Shown here: one piece after another, positions 34,763-43,105 of the stretch
Layout of the letters: each line of letters starts with the position of its first letter
How positions within the stretch are numbered: position 1 is the first letter of the stretch
Assembly (NCBI RefSeq): GCF_900070325.1
Contig: NZ_LN879430.1
Location: forward strand, 2,518,501 to 2,582,500
DNA from: Herbinix luporum
GTDB taxonomy: Bacteria; Bacillota; Clostridia; Lachnospirales; Lachnospiraceae
Length of the DNA: 64,000 nt
Direction: 5' to 3'
Program-made: the position numbers and the translations under genes
The notes under the pieces: generated by a model
Database searches by the model: none
The model's input: the letters and a program-made list of their open reading frames with translations, nothing else
What the model was told of the DNA's origin: nothing

Positions 34763-36064
34763 CTAACTTACCTTAAATTTAAATTTATTTATTGCTTTAA
34801 TATCTTCAGAATCTATCTTTTCCATGGCGGCACCAAGCTTTTGCATCTTTCTTTCAAAATCTTCATAGCCCCGCTCAATATATTCTATATTCTCAACAAT
34901 AGTATAACCTTCTGCCATAAGGCCTGCCATAACCAGTGCAGCTCCACCCCGTAAGTCGCAGGCACTTACATTTGCCCCTGTAAGTCGCTCTACACCGGTT
35001 ATTATTGCTGTATTACCTTCAACTACCTTTATGGATGCCCCCATCTTTAATAATTCATCGGCAAATTTAAATCTATTTTCAAAAATGCTTTCAGTTACAA
35101 TACTTGTTCCCTCTGATATAGTTAAAAGGGTTGTCATCATAGGTTGCATATCTGTCAAAAATCCCGGATATGTTAATGTCTTTACATGTGTACTTCCCGG
35201 ACGATTTTCTCCTATGACTCTTACTGAATCATCATATTCTATTACCTGTACACCAACTTCTAAAAGTTTTGCTGTAAAGGCTTCCAAATGCTTTGGAATA
35301 ACATTCTTAACCAAAACATCACCATTGGTAGCTGCAGCTGCAAACATAAAGGTTCCTGCTTCAATCTGATCAGGAATAATAGAATAATCACTTCCATGGA
35401 GTTTTTTTACTCCTTTAATACGAATAACATCTGTACCTGCCCCTTTGATGTTGGCTCCCATACTATTTAAAAAGTTGGCCACATCAACTACATGAGGCTC
35501 TTTTGCCGCATTCTCTATTGTTGTCTGTCCCTCTGCCATACAAGCAGTTAGCATAACATTAATTGTTGCTCCTACACTAGATTCATCAAAATATATAGAG
35601 GTGCCTATTAATTTATCAGCTTTTGCACATATACATCCATGTTCAATGTTTACCTTAGCGCCTAAAGCATCAAAACCTTTAATATGTCTATCAATTGGCC
35701 TGCTACCAATATTACAGCCCCCAGGCAGTGCAATTTGAGCCTCTTTAAATCTACCAAGTAAAGCGCCTACCAGATAATAAGAACCTCTGATTTTTCTGAC
35801 ACTATCGGAATCTGCTTTTACAGTATGGATATTAGAAGCATTTATTTTTATGGTATTTTTATTAATTCTGTCGACTTTAGCCCCTAGGCCTTCTATTATT
35901 TGCAGTAGTATTTCTATGTCGCTAATATTAGGTATATTCTCTATCTTAACAGTCTCATCGGTCATAATTGCTGCCGCTATTATTCCCAGTGCCGCATTTT
36001 TATATCCACTAATTAAAACCTCTCCTTTTAAGGGCTTTCCACCTTTAATAATATATTGCTCCAT
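34763..36064 (-). CDS. murA: UDP-N-acetylglucosamine 1-carboxyvinyltransferase
   Basis: A 433-aa cytoplasmic enzyme that transfers enolpyruvate from PEP to UDP-GlcNAc, the first committed step of peptidoglycan synthesis. The active-site cysteine that fosfomycin attacks is present (Cys117 in [15 protein letters not shown]). Other family elements are [11 protein letters not shown] near residue 21, [13 protein letters not shown] near 230, and [13 protein letters not shown] near 370. Many Firmicutes carry two murA paralogues; only this one is in the window and which type it is was not determined. It stands alone with its own promoter about 95 bases upstream. Confidence 0.96.
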   Translation of the reverse strand: MEQYIIKGGKPLKGEVLISGYKNAALGIIAAAIMTDETVKIENIPNISDIEILLQIIEGLGAKVDRINKNTIKINASNIHTVKADSDSVRKIRGSYYLVGALLGRFKEAQIALPGGCNIGSRPIDRHIKGFDALGAKVNIEHGCICAKADKLIGTSIYFDESSVGATINVMLTACMAEGQTTIENAAKEPHVVDVANFLNSMGANIKGAGTDVIRIKGVKKLHGSDYSIIPDQIEAGTFMFAAAATNGDVLVKNVIPKHLEAFTAKLLEVGVQVIEYDDSVRVIGENRPGSTHVKTLTYPGFLTDMQPMMTTLLTISEGTSIVTESIFENRFKFADELLKMGASIKVVEGNTAIITGVERLTGANVSACDLRGGAALVMAGLMAEGYTIVENIEYIERGYEDFERKMQKLGAAMEKIDSEDIKAINKFKFKVS

Positions 36065-36159
36065 TACACACCTCGTATTTTTTATCTTTTTTATTTTTAT
36101 TGTTATTTCTGCTTATACTCGAAAGTTAAATAATAGTAATATTTTTGTCTGCTGCTTTG

Positions 36160-36187
36160 ATTATACCACATTGTGGGTTTTTGTAAA
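36160..36187 (-). promoter_or_regulatory. Probable murA promoter
   Basis: On the minus strand, TTTACA (36182-36187) and TATAAT (36160-36165) are 16 bases apart, about 95 bases upstream of murA. Confidence 0.6.
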
Positions 36188-36446
36188 TCTTTTTTTGGCC
36201 TTTTAGCCTGCCATATATAAGCATTTCACCTTGATTTGCCGATATATTACTTTTAATTATCATGATTATATAAGTATTTTGAAAACAAGTTGTTTTTAAT
36301 ATTCAAGTCAAACTATGAAAAAGAAAGGAAAAAGACTTAGTATTTAAGGAAGCTTTTTGTCCATAAATTTATATCAAACCAATAAATAGGTAAAATAATT
36401 TTATAAATTCTATTAAAGGAAATATTAAACACATATACTATATAAG
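36188..36446. other. Intergenic stretch without a recognisable gene
   Basis: This AT-rich stretch lies between the murA promoter and the TPR gene stop. I see no coding frame with a ribosome binding site beyond a ten-codon ATG frame on the plus strand, and no clear terminator for the TPR gene. Confidence 0.5.
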
Positions 36447-37169
36447 TTAGATTGCAGATAAATTACATTCCTGATTCTCAGTCATATTTTGATCCTCCGA
36501 TTCTGGTTGTGAATCGGATTTTATATTTTTTGAATTTGAAATTTTATTAGTTTGCTTAGCCCTATTTTTCAGCATATTTATCATTTCATCTTTATCCATT
36601 TCACCTAAGTAGTATGCCTTTAAGAATTTTGCCTTTTCCACATAACTTCCCTCACCAAACCATAGAATAATTTCTGAGCACTCTTCTATGCATTCTTTTT
36701 CCATTCCGGCCTTATAATATAGTTTTGCTAATTCATAGGCCCATTTTTCCATATATATGTACTTCTTTAACTTTTTTAGGGAGTCTATTAACACATTATA
36801 GGGCTCTTTTTTCATTTTATCAATTTTATAACGGAAAATAAAGATATTATAGTCATCGGGGGCTGCTAATTCATATTCTTGAAGAAAATACTGTGCGTCT
36901 TCGATATCCTTTCTTTTAATCGATACCGATACCATCTTAAATAAGACTCTTCTTGTTTTTGATTTTTTATAAACCCTATTAAGCAACTCCATAGCCTCAT
37001 CATATCTTTCATTATGTGCATATATATCAGCGAAAAGGATTAGGTCTGCTATATTTTTTACCTTTTTTAAGGCCATGGTATCAATAATCTTTTGGGCAGA
37101 GTTAAAATCTCCCTTTTGAACTCTTTTTCTAACTTCTTCCGTTTTAACGATAATTCCATAGCTTCCCAT
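36447..37169 (-). CDS. TPR-like helical repeat protein, unknown function
   Basis: A 240-aa soluble protein built of helix pairs. Repeats resembling tetratricopeptide units are visible: NIADLILFADIYAHNERYDEAMELL (about residues 39-63), followed by further helices around KKSKTRRVLFKMVSVS and EKWAYELAKLYYKAGMEKECIEE. The C-terminus (about 210-240) is a Ser/Asn/Gln-rich tail. Such scaffolds usually mediate protein contacts; the partner is not known. It lies 198 bases downstream of the cNMP-binding-like gene's region and is on the same strand. Function is not assignable. Confidence 0.7.
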   Translation of the reverse strand: MGSYGIIVKTEEVRKRVQKGDFNSAQKIIDTMALKKVKNIADLILFADIYAHNERYDEAMELLNRVYKKSKTRRVLFKMVSVSIKRKDIEDAQYFLQEYELAAPDDYNIFIFRYKIDKMKKEPYNVLIDSLKKLKKYIYMEKWAYELAKLYYKAGMEKECIEECSEIILWFGEGSYVEKAKFLKAYYLGEMDKDEMINMLKNRAKQTNKISNSKNIKSDSQPESEDQNMTENQECNLSAI

Positions 37170-37298
37170 AACATTCCCTCCTTACAAAAGAATAGAATAG
37201 ACTAAGTATATCCTTTCCCTAATTTCTATACTATCATTTGTCCTTATTTTATACAAGGGATTATGTCTTAAAATAACACAAATAATTACAAAAAATAA

Positions 37299-37332
37299 GG
37301 CTATTTCCCATGATATCCATCTTGAAATAGCC
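37299..37332 (-). terminator. Terminator after the large cNMP-binding-like gene
   Basis: Nine-base arms GGCTATTTC and GAAATAGCC are separated by a 16-base loop. On the minus strand they are followed by TTATTTTTTGTAA. The hairpin lies 36 bases after the stop. Confidence 0.8.
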
Positions 37333-37367
37333 CTAACATAATAAAAATTTATTTTTCCATGATTTAA

Positions 37368-39701
37368 TTAAGTTTCTTGATAGTATTTAAGGGTATCTAT
37401 CATTTCCTCTGTAGGATTAATTCCTTCTTTTTGTAGTAGCCTATGTCTTCCTTCTACTTCCTTGATTTTCTTTAAACGTTCTCTTATAAATCTGCTATAA
37501 GCCTCTTCAAATAAGGGTTGTTTAGATATTTGTTCCCGTATCGATTTGGAGAAAGGACAGTAAGTAGCAAGTATCTCCCTGACTACCTTATTTAGTTTAA
37601 TGGCTCCCTTAGACTCATAATTTATCCATGCCTCATAATCAATTACAAATATTTCACGACTGTTGTTTCTACCTTTTTGTATTTGCAGTTTTATTTTATC
37701 CTTCTTTTCTTCAGACAGATCCCTGTTTTTTCTATAAAACTGAAGATAATCCGAATATTCAGAAGTTAAGGATTTATAGGTGATATTATTCCATGCTGTA
37801 CCTTCTATGGTTCTACATAATTCCCAACGGAACTGTCCACATACTTTTACTATATTTGAAAGTAAATCCGCTTCACAAAAAATTGGGAATAGAAAACGAC
37901 CGGGAGTACTCCTTTTCTTTCCGGTAATTTCTTGCCACATAATAAATCTTGTACCCACAATGGGCATTAGTATAATATCTGGATATATTTTTTTTATAAT
38001 ATATTCCTTCTCTATTTGCTTTTCTTTATTTACATACAATACTTCACGGTCAAAAATAGAATAATCAATATCAGTTAACTTTTCTAAGGACTCAATAATT
38101 CTATCTTGACTTAAATAGGATTTTTTCGGCAGATTTAAAAACATATCTTTATGTAATACCGGTACAAATATACTAATCTGCCCACTTGTGGTCCTATTAT
38201 TATATCGGAACATATTCTGTATTTCGTAGTCTAGTTTTTGTTCATTATCATTAAGATACTGATTTAACTGTTCCTCTGTAATTTTTCCTCTTTTTTTCAT
38301 TGAAAGGAGCATTTCATTGTAGTCTTGGTCAAATTCATTTTGGGATGGCTCTTTTTTTCCTTCATAAATTAATGTTAGCCATTCCTTAATATTATATACC
38401 TTAATCTCAGAAGAAGTTTTCTCATCCTTTAAAAAGTATAAAGAGATAAGCTGCTCCTTGCTTAAAAGCCTTTCATCAGCATAACCATACATTAAGAACA
38501 TATCAATAATCCTTGGCACCTGCTTATCATGATAGGCCTTTATAAAAACTGCCTTATAAAGCTCATAATACATATCCGTAAGCTTATTTCTAATTTGTCT
38601 GGCAGATTCATCATTAGAAAACCTGTCCTTTAAATTGACAAAATCCAACATTATACTCTGCATCTCTTCTGCTTTTGTCTCATCTATTTCTGAATAATTT
38701 AAAATTTGCAAAAAGGAATCTGCCAGTATTGTAACTACCTTTTCGCTTTCTTCTATAGAGTGTTTAAGATCGGTCTGAGCACTGATTTTCTTATCTTTAT
38801 TTCCTGTAATAAGAAGATGATATGCTTCCTCCATCTGCCTGCGATTTATAGGAAGCTCTCTACCCAGTCTATTATTAAAAAAGCTCTCAACCCCATTAAT
38901 TACTTCCACCATACTATCCATGGTATCTAATAACTCATCACTATTACCACCGGTACCGGCAATTTCAATTGCAAATTCGGCTATTAAAGCAAATAAACAC
39001 ATATTGCTTTCATCTATCAGACACTGTGTCATAAAATATATTTTTTGGGTCAAATCCTTTAAAAGCTCATTCAACTGATTTATAAGCTCTATTTGATCAT
39101 CCATCTGGTATATAGTAATAAAGCTGCTGGTAGAATAAAAAGACTTTATAAGATCAAGGGGAATTTTAGTATACTCTTTATAGTAATTTATTTTATCCAA
39201 ATCCGGTTCAATATGCCTTTCAATATCAATTAATTCATCAAGCCACTGGGGTCTTTGTACGGTATACCCCAGTCTTTGTGCTGATTCTGAATAAGATTTA
39301 TATTGATCAATTATAAATTCATATAGAGTATATCCTTGTTTTAAACTATCTTGATAGGCCACAGCTAACTCTAAAATTACTTTGCTTAAAGTGGCCATTA
39401 AAAAACCATTATAGTCACTGTTACTTATGAGAACTCTCTCAAAATCTTCCTTATGTTCCACAGCAAATACATAAATAATTACATCTTCTAATGCTGTATA
39501 TGTACTTTGATATTGCCCATATACAATGTCACTGACCGCAAGAAATGCACCTGAACCCAAAACATATCTTACCCCTTTATGACTTACTTGAATTCGTCCT
39601 CTAATTAGTAAGGCAATACTTTGTAGGTCTTCCCCCTCCGTATATATGTTGGCTCCTCTTGAATATTGGTTCACTGCATTAAAATTTAATTTTTGCTTCA
39701 A
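37368..39701 (-). CDS. Large protein with N-terminal cNMP-binding-like domain
   Basis: A 777-aa soluble protein. Residues 1-110 have the double-stranded beta-helix pattern of CRP/FNR cyclic-nucleotide sensors (RGANIYTEGEDLQSIALLIRG, then YVLGSGAFLAV), but there is no HTH domain after it. The remaining about 660 residues are mostly helical with no motif I recognise; a late conserved-looking segment is IILMPIVGTRFIMWQEITGKKRS (about 590-612, split here by description only). TTG at 39701 is chosen as start because TTGGAG lies eight bases upstream, and the longer frame to 39752 would add an unmatched hydrophobic stretch. It may sense a nucleotide or simply be a scaffold. It lies between the SRP RNA gene and a TPR gene. 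Confidence 0.75.
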   Translation of the reverse strand: MKQKLNFNAVNQYSRGANIYTEGEDLQSIALLIRGRIQVSHKGVRYVLGSGAFLAVSDIVYGQYQSTYTALEDVIIYVFAVEHKEDFERVLISNSDYNGFLMATLSKVILELAVAYQDSLKQGYTLYEFIIDQYKSYSESAQRLGYTVQRPQWLDELIDIERHIEPDLDKINYYKEYTKIPLDLIKSFYSTSSFITIYQMDDQIELINQLNELLKDLTQKIYFMTQCLIDESNMCLFALIAEFAIEIAGTGGNSDELLDTMDSMVEVINGVESFFNNRLGRELPINRRQMEEAYHLLITGNKDKKISAQTDLKHSIEESEKVVTILADSFLQILNYSEIDETKAEEMQSIMLDFVNLKDRFSNDESARQIRNKLTDMYYELYKAVFIKAYHDKQVPRIIDMFLMYGYADERLLSKEQLISLYFLKDEKTSSEIKVYNIKEWLTLIYEGKKEPSQNEFDQDYNEMLLSMKKRGKITEEQLNQYLNDNEQKLDYEIQNMFRYNNRTTSGQISIFVPVLHKDMFLNLPKKSYLSQDRIIESLEKLTDIDYSIFDREVLYVNKEKQIEKEYIIKKIYPDIILMPIVGTRFIMWQEITGKKRSTPGRFLFPIFCEADLLSNIVKVCGQFRWELCRTIEGTAWNNITYKSLTSEYSDYLQFYRKNRDLSEEKKDKIKLQIQKGRNNSREIFVIDYEAWINYESKGAIKLNKVVREILATYCPFSKSIREQISKQPLFEEAYSRFIRERLKKIKEVEGRHRLLQKEGINPTEEMIDTLKYYQET

Positions 39702-39818
39702 TTGAAACACTCCAATTTGTATGTTTTGTAAAATGTAAATTTTATATATCAATTATATACTATAGATTTGCTTATAAAAAGCTATAAAGGCCATAATAGT
39801 ACCAAATGCTCATAAAAA

Positions 39819-39844
39819 AAAGATGACAAATCAATGTCATCTTT
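39819..39844 (-). terminator. Terminator of the SRP RNA gene
   Basis: Ten-base exact arms AAAGATGACA and TGTCATCTTT have a six-base loop and are followed on the minus strand by TTTTTATGAG. The hairpin lies just beyond the 3' end of the SRP RNA. Confidence 0.9.
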
Positions 39845-39849
39845 CTATA

Positions 39850-40130
39850 TTATAAATTTATTCCGTGCATTCTGCTTCGAATGATTACCATAGGCGTTAC
39901 CTTTACAGTTAACTCAGCCCAGGCTACCTTACGGCACACAGGAGCTTTTGCTTAGTGCTGCTTCATTCCTGACCTGACACGGTTCACAAATTCCTGTTGC
40001 GTAAGACCCAAACGTCAACATCACTTATAAAGGGCAGCCCTACAGTAAATCACCCTAGGCAGAATATCACCCCTGCTGTAGCGGATTGCAGGTACAGGGC
40101 ACCGCTATCTCCCCGGCTGCACGGAAACTT
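39850..40130 (-). ncRNA. ffs: Signal recognition particle RNA, large (scRNA) type
   Basis: On the minus strand the conserved domain IV is present: GTCAGGTCAGGAATGAAGCAGCAC, which in SRP RNAs holds the Ffh-binding asymmetric and symmetric loops. The 5' Alu part (GCCGGGGAGATAGCGGTGCCCTGTA) and closing helix TTTCCGTGCA/TGCACGGAA are also recognisable, so this is the long Bacillus/Clostridium form of about 270 nt rather than the short 4.5S form. It targets secretory and membrane proteins with Ffh. Its position next to tadA matches Bacillus subtilis (tadA-scr-dnaX), though dnaX is not here. Exact ends are estimated from the closing helix. Confidence 0.92.
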
Positions 40131-40202
40131 TACGACGAATTAAATTATGTTTGTGTGTAATTTTGAGCTGTATGCCAAGTATAAGACTTTTTTTAAAAAC
40201 TG

Positions 40203-40688
40203 TCAACCCTCAAGCTTTTCCAATTTATTGCGAATTCTCAATTCTTTAAAAAACTTTTGGATTATTTCGGCACATTCATTTTGAAGTACCCCTCTTGTAA
40301 TCTCCACCTGATGATTAAATTCATCCATCTGTAATATATTTAAAATTGAACCGGCACATCCGGCCTTAGGATTCATAGTTCCGATTACAGCTCTTTTTAT
40401 CCTTGCTTGAACTATAGCCCCGGAACACATCTGACAAGGCTCCAAGGTAATGTATATAGTACAATCTTCTAAGCGCCAATCTCCCATCTTTTTGCTTGCT
40501 TTATTAATTGCGGTTATTTCGGCATGGGCAAGGGTTGTTTTATTGGTATTTCTTTTATTATAGCCTCTTCCTATAATTTTATCCTGATAAACAATGACGC
40601 AGCCAATGGGGACTTCTCCTAATAAATAAGCCCTTTTTGCCTGCTTCAAAGCTTCTTTCATAAACTTTTCATCTGTCATATCCCTCAT
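40203..40688 (-). CDS. tadA: tRNA-specific adenosine deaminase
   Basis: A 161-aa zinc deaminase that converts A34 to inosine in the anticodon of tRNA-Arg(ACG). The zinc/catalytic motifs are HAE (residues 55-57) and PCQMC (Cys85 and Cys88). The substrate-binding element IGTMNPKAGCAGS is also conserved. The start ATG at 40688 has AAAGGA nine bases upstream. The SRP RNA gene lies directly downstream on the same strand, and the NrdG-like gene is transcribed divergently. Confidence 0.96.
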   Translation of the reverse strand: MRDMTDEKFMKEALKQAKRAYLLGEVPIGCVIVYQDKIIGRGYNKRNTNKTTLAHAEITAINKASKKMGDWRLEDCTIYITLEPCQMCSGAIVQARIKRAVIGTMNPKAGCAGSILNILQMDEFNHQVEITRGVLQNECAEIIQKFFKELRIRNKLEKLEG

Positions 40689-40828
40689 AATGATAGTTCC
40701 TTTTCTCTAGACTGCTTCCTCTAAATTTGGTATATTAATTATATATCATAAATAGACAGATTATCAACTTAAAAGCTTTATGAATAAGCTGTTTAATTAT
40801 GAAAATAATAGACCTATGAGGTGACAAT

Positions 40829-41524
40829 ATGAAAATTTATGGCTTTAATAAATCTACTCTTCTTGATTATCCCAAACATCTAGCTGCTACAATATTTGTG
40901 GGCAGCTGTAATATGCGCTGCCCTTTTTGCCATAATGCTTCCTTGGTACTTTACCCTCATAGTCAAACCCTTATTCCAGAAGAAGATATATTTGCCTATT
41001 TAAAAAAGAGAAAAAACATTCTAGAAGGTGTATGTATTACGGGAGGTGAACCCACCTTATATTCTGATCTTCCCTTATTTATAAGTCAAATTAAAGATCT
41101 TGGGTTTAAGGTAAAACTTGATACCAATGGTTCTAATCCCGCCATGATTAGTAAACTTATGGATGAAAAATTAATTGATTATATAGCCATGGATATTAAA
41201 AACTCTAAGGAAAAATATTTATTAACCACCGGATCGGAAAATCTGTCAATGGACGATATTGAAAATAGTGTATCCTTAATTCTTCGGGAAAATGTAGATT
41301 ATGAGTTTAGAACCACCGTGGTAAATCAATTACATACCGACCGGGACATGATAGCTATCGGAAACTGGATTAAAGGTGCCAAGGCCTATTATCTCCAGTC
41401 TTTTACCGATTCCGGCGATATTATTTCTCCGGGATTTACCGCCCCAGAAAAAGAAACCTTATTACGGTACAAAACCCTATTGACTCCTTATGTACAAAAT
41501 GTAGAACTTCGGGGTATTGATTAG
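40829..41524 (+). CDS. Radical SAM activase of the anaerobic ribonucleotide reductase (NrdG-like)
   Basis: A 231-aa radical SAM protein. The [4Fe-4S] motif CNMRCPFC (Cys27, Cys31, Cys34) and the SAM-binding GGEP (ITGGEPTLYS) are clear, and DYPKHLAATIFVGSC precedes the cluster as in the anaerobic NTP reductase-activating protein family (NrdG2/PflA-like). Such enzymes generate a glycyl radical in a partner enzyme in the cytoplasm. No glycyl-radical enzyme gene is adjacent, so the partner is not identified; other PflA-type targets remain possible. A purine-rich GAGGTGACAAT precedes the ATG. Its stop lies three bases from the stop of the converging gene at 41528. Confidence 0.88.
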   Translation: MKIYGFNKSTLLDYPKHLAATIFVGSCNMRCPFCHNASLVLYPHSQTLIPEEDIFAYLKKRKNILEGVCITGGEPTLYSDLPLFISQIKDLGFKVKLDTNGSNPAMISKLMDEKLIDYIAMDIKNSKEKYLLTTGSENLSMDDIENSVSLILRENVDYEFRTTVVNQLHTDRDMIAIGNWIKGAKAYYLQSFTDSGDIISPGFTAPEKETLLRYKTLLTPYVQNVELRGID

Positions 41525-41527
41525 GTA

Positions 41528-42961
41528 TTATATATTAATTTCCATATACCAGTATCCGAAATCTCCCTGCTTTAATTCCCTTTTTCGGATAGACTTAAAA
41601 AGTTCAAAACCAAACATTCTAGCCATAAACCGCTCCCTGTTATGATAAATACCCGGAACTCCAATAAAGTAGCGACATCCGTAACTATCTACCAGTTCCG
41701 CAAAAATTAAATGGTGATAACAATAGTAGCCATGAAGCAGAAAACTATTGTTACTTAAAATCCATAATTCTGCGGGGAGCATCCCTATATCTTTGGGTTC
41801 AATTTTTACACATCTTGTAACTTCATTATCTTCAAAAGGATAAATCCTGGGGTAATTATTGAATATCTTATTTAGCAGGGGATTAGAATCTTCTAGCTTA
41901 TTGCTTTTTTGCATATTTATTGCTGCTATATCCTTTTCTAGACTTTCTTTCCCTGTAGTATTTTCCTTTGGAATATCTTTTTGTGCCCTTTCTTCCTCTG
42001 ATCTAACATCTGTATTATCTACTGCTAAGTTTTCTTGTTTATTATCTTTAACTACTGTATTCTCTACTCTTTCATCTTTAGTTTCTGATTCTTTTGACTC
42101 ATCTTCCTTTGCTATATCTTTTATATCCCTAACACTTTCTACTTCTTCCTTTTTAGTATCCATAAAGGCATCGGCAACTTTTACCTTATCTGCTTCAAGT
42201 TTGTTGTATCTTTCTACCATTTCCCATGGATTAATAGGCTTTCCATAATGTACAGGGTCCGCCACTTCTTTTATCTTCCATCCCCTAGGAAGCTTATATA
42301 ATGGAATTTGTGGTTTTATATCCTTATCTTCCTCTTTACTTGCCATTTTTTTATCCCTAGCCTCTTTATTTGTATTGTCCTCCTTTATAAGATTATTGCC
42401 GGTAACTTCTTTTATAGCCTCTTTACTTATAACTTCTTCTTCAGAAACTTCTTTTTTACTGAAAGTAGTTTCCTTAGGGGGTTCTTGTACAAGTTTAGCA
42501 TCACTTATAGGCTTTCCTGCCCCCTGTTTTAGGGCTTGTAAAACCTCTTCTAATATTACCGGCTTATCATCCCATTGGGTAGCATAAAATATTTTTGAAT
42601 TTAGAAATAAGAGCATGCCTCCCATATCTGAAAATCCATATCCGGAATCCACAACATTATCTTCTTTTGCTGTTAATCTGCTGTCTATAAGTTGATTTTT
42701 AACAATACAATCTCCTAAATATATCAATTCCATTTCATCATTAGGCCTACAAATCAGATATGTAGGAAATATTCCGTCCAAAACCCCTTCCATCCGCATA
42801 TGTATTGTAAATCTACATGTCCCCTTTCTAAGTTCTACCCGGGAAAAACCTACATTCTTTTTCTTTTCACCATTTTCGTATTCATACATATAGGATACAA
42901 ATCTTTTATAATCAGCCAAATAATCACCCTCCCTTGCAATCCATACCTTAGGTTGTTTCAT
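41528..42961 (-). CDS. Uncharacterised two-ended protein with a charged linker
   Basis: A 477-aa protein of unknown function. The N-terminal part (about 1-150) is a beta-rich block beginning KQPKVWIAREGDYLADYKRF and the C-terminal part (about 380-477) another block including MLPAELWILSNNSFLLHGYY and GVPGIYHNRERFMARMFG. Between them lies about 220 residues of Lys/Glu/Asn-rich low-complexity linker with repeated KE-rich units, likely disordered. The two ends resemble the kind of Lachnospiraceae-specific domain listed as DUF6128 in databases, but that is from memory. The ribosome binding site is weak. It lies between carB upstream and the NrdG-like gene converging. Confidence 0.65.
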   Translation of the reverse strand: MKQPKVWIAREGDYLADYKRFVSYMYEYENGEKKKNVGFSRVELRKGTCRFTIHMRMEGVLDGIFPTYLICRPNDEMELIYLGDCIVKNQLIDSRLTAKEDNVVDSGYGFSDMGGMLLFLNSKIFYATQWDDKPVILEEVLQALKQGAGKPISDAKLVQEPPKETTFSKKEVSEEEVISKEAIKEVTGNNLIKEDNTNKEARDKKMASKEEDKDIKPQIPLYKLPRGWKIKEVADPVHYGKPINPWEMVERYNKLEADKVKVADAFMDTKKEEVESVRDIKDIAKEDESKESETKDERVENTVVKDNKQENLAVDNTDVRSEEERAQKDIPKENTTGKESLEKDIAAINMQKSNKLEDSNPLLNKIFNNYPRIYPFEDNEVTRCVKIEPKDIGMLPAELWILSNNSFLLHGYYCYHHLIFAELVDSYGCRYFIGVPGIYHNRERFMARMFGFELFKSIRKRELKQGDFGYWYMEINI

Positions 42962-43052
42962 TTTCTATTCAATATATTCCATTAAATATGCCATTATGCC
43001 AAACCATGGCCATTATTAATTTTTTAGATACTAATAAGGTTCTCAAATACAA

Positions 43053-43099
43053 AAGCAGGTAGATTATTTATCCATATCGATTAATAAATCTACCTGCTT
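43053..43099 (-). terminator. Terminator after carB
   Basis: Thirteen-base exact arms AAGCAGGTAGATT and AATCTACCTGCTT, extended by A/T pairs, lie seven bases after the carB stop. The minus strand continues TTTTGTATTTG. Confidence 0.88.
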
Positions 43100-43105
43100 G
43101 TGGTC

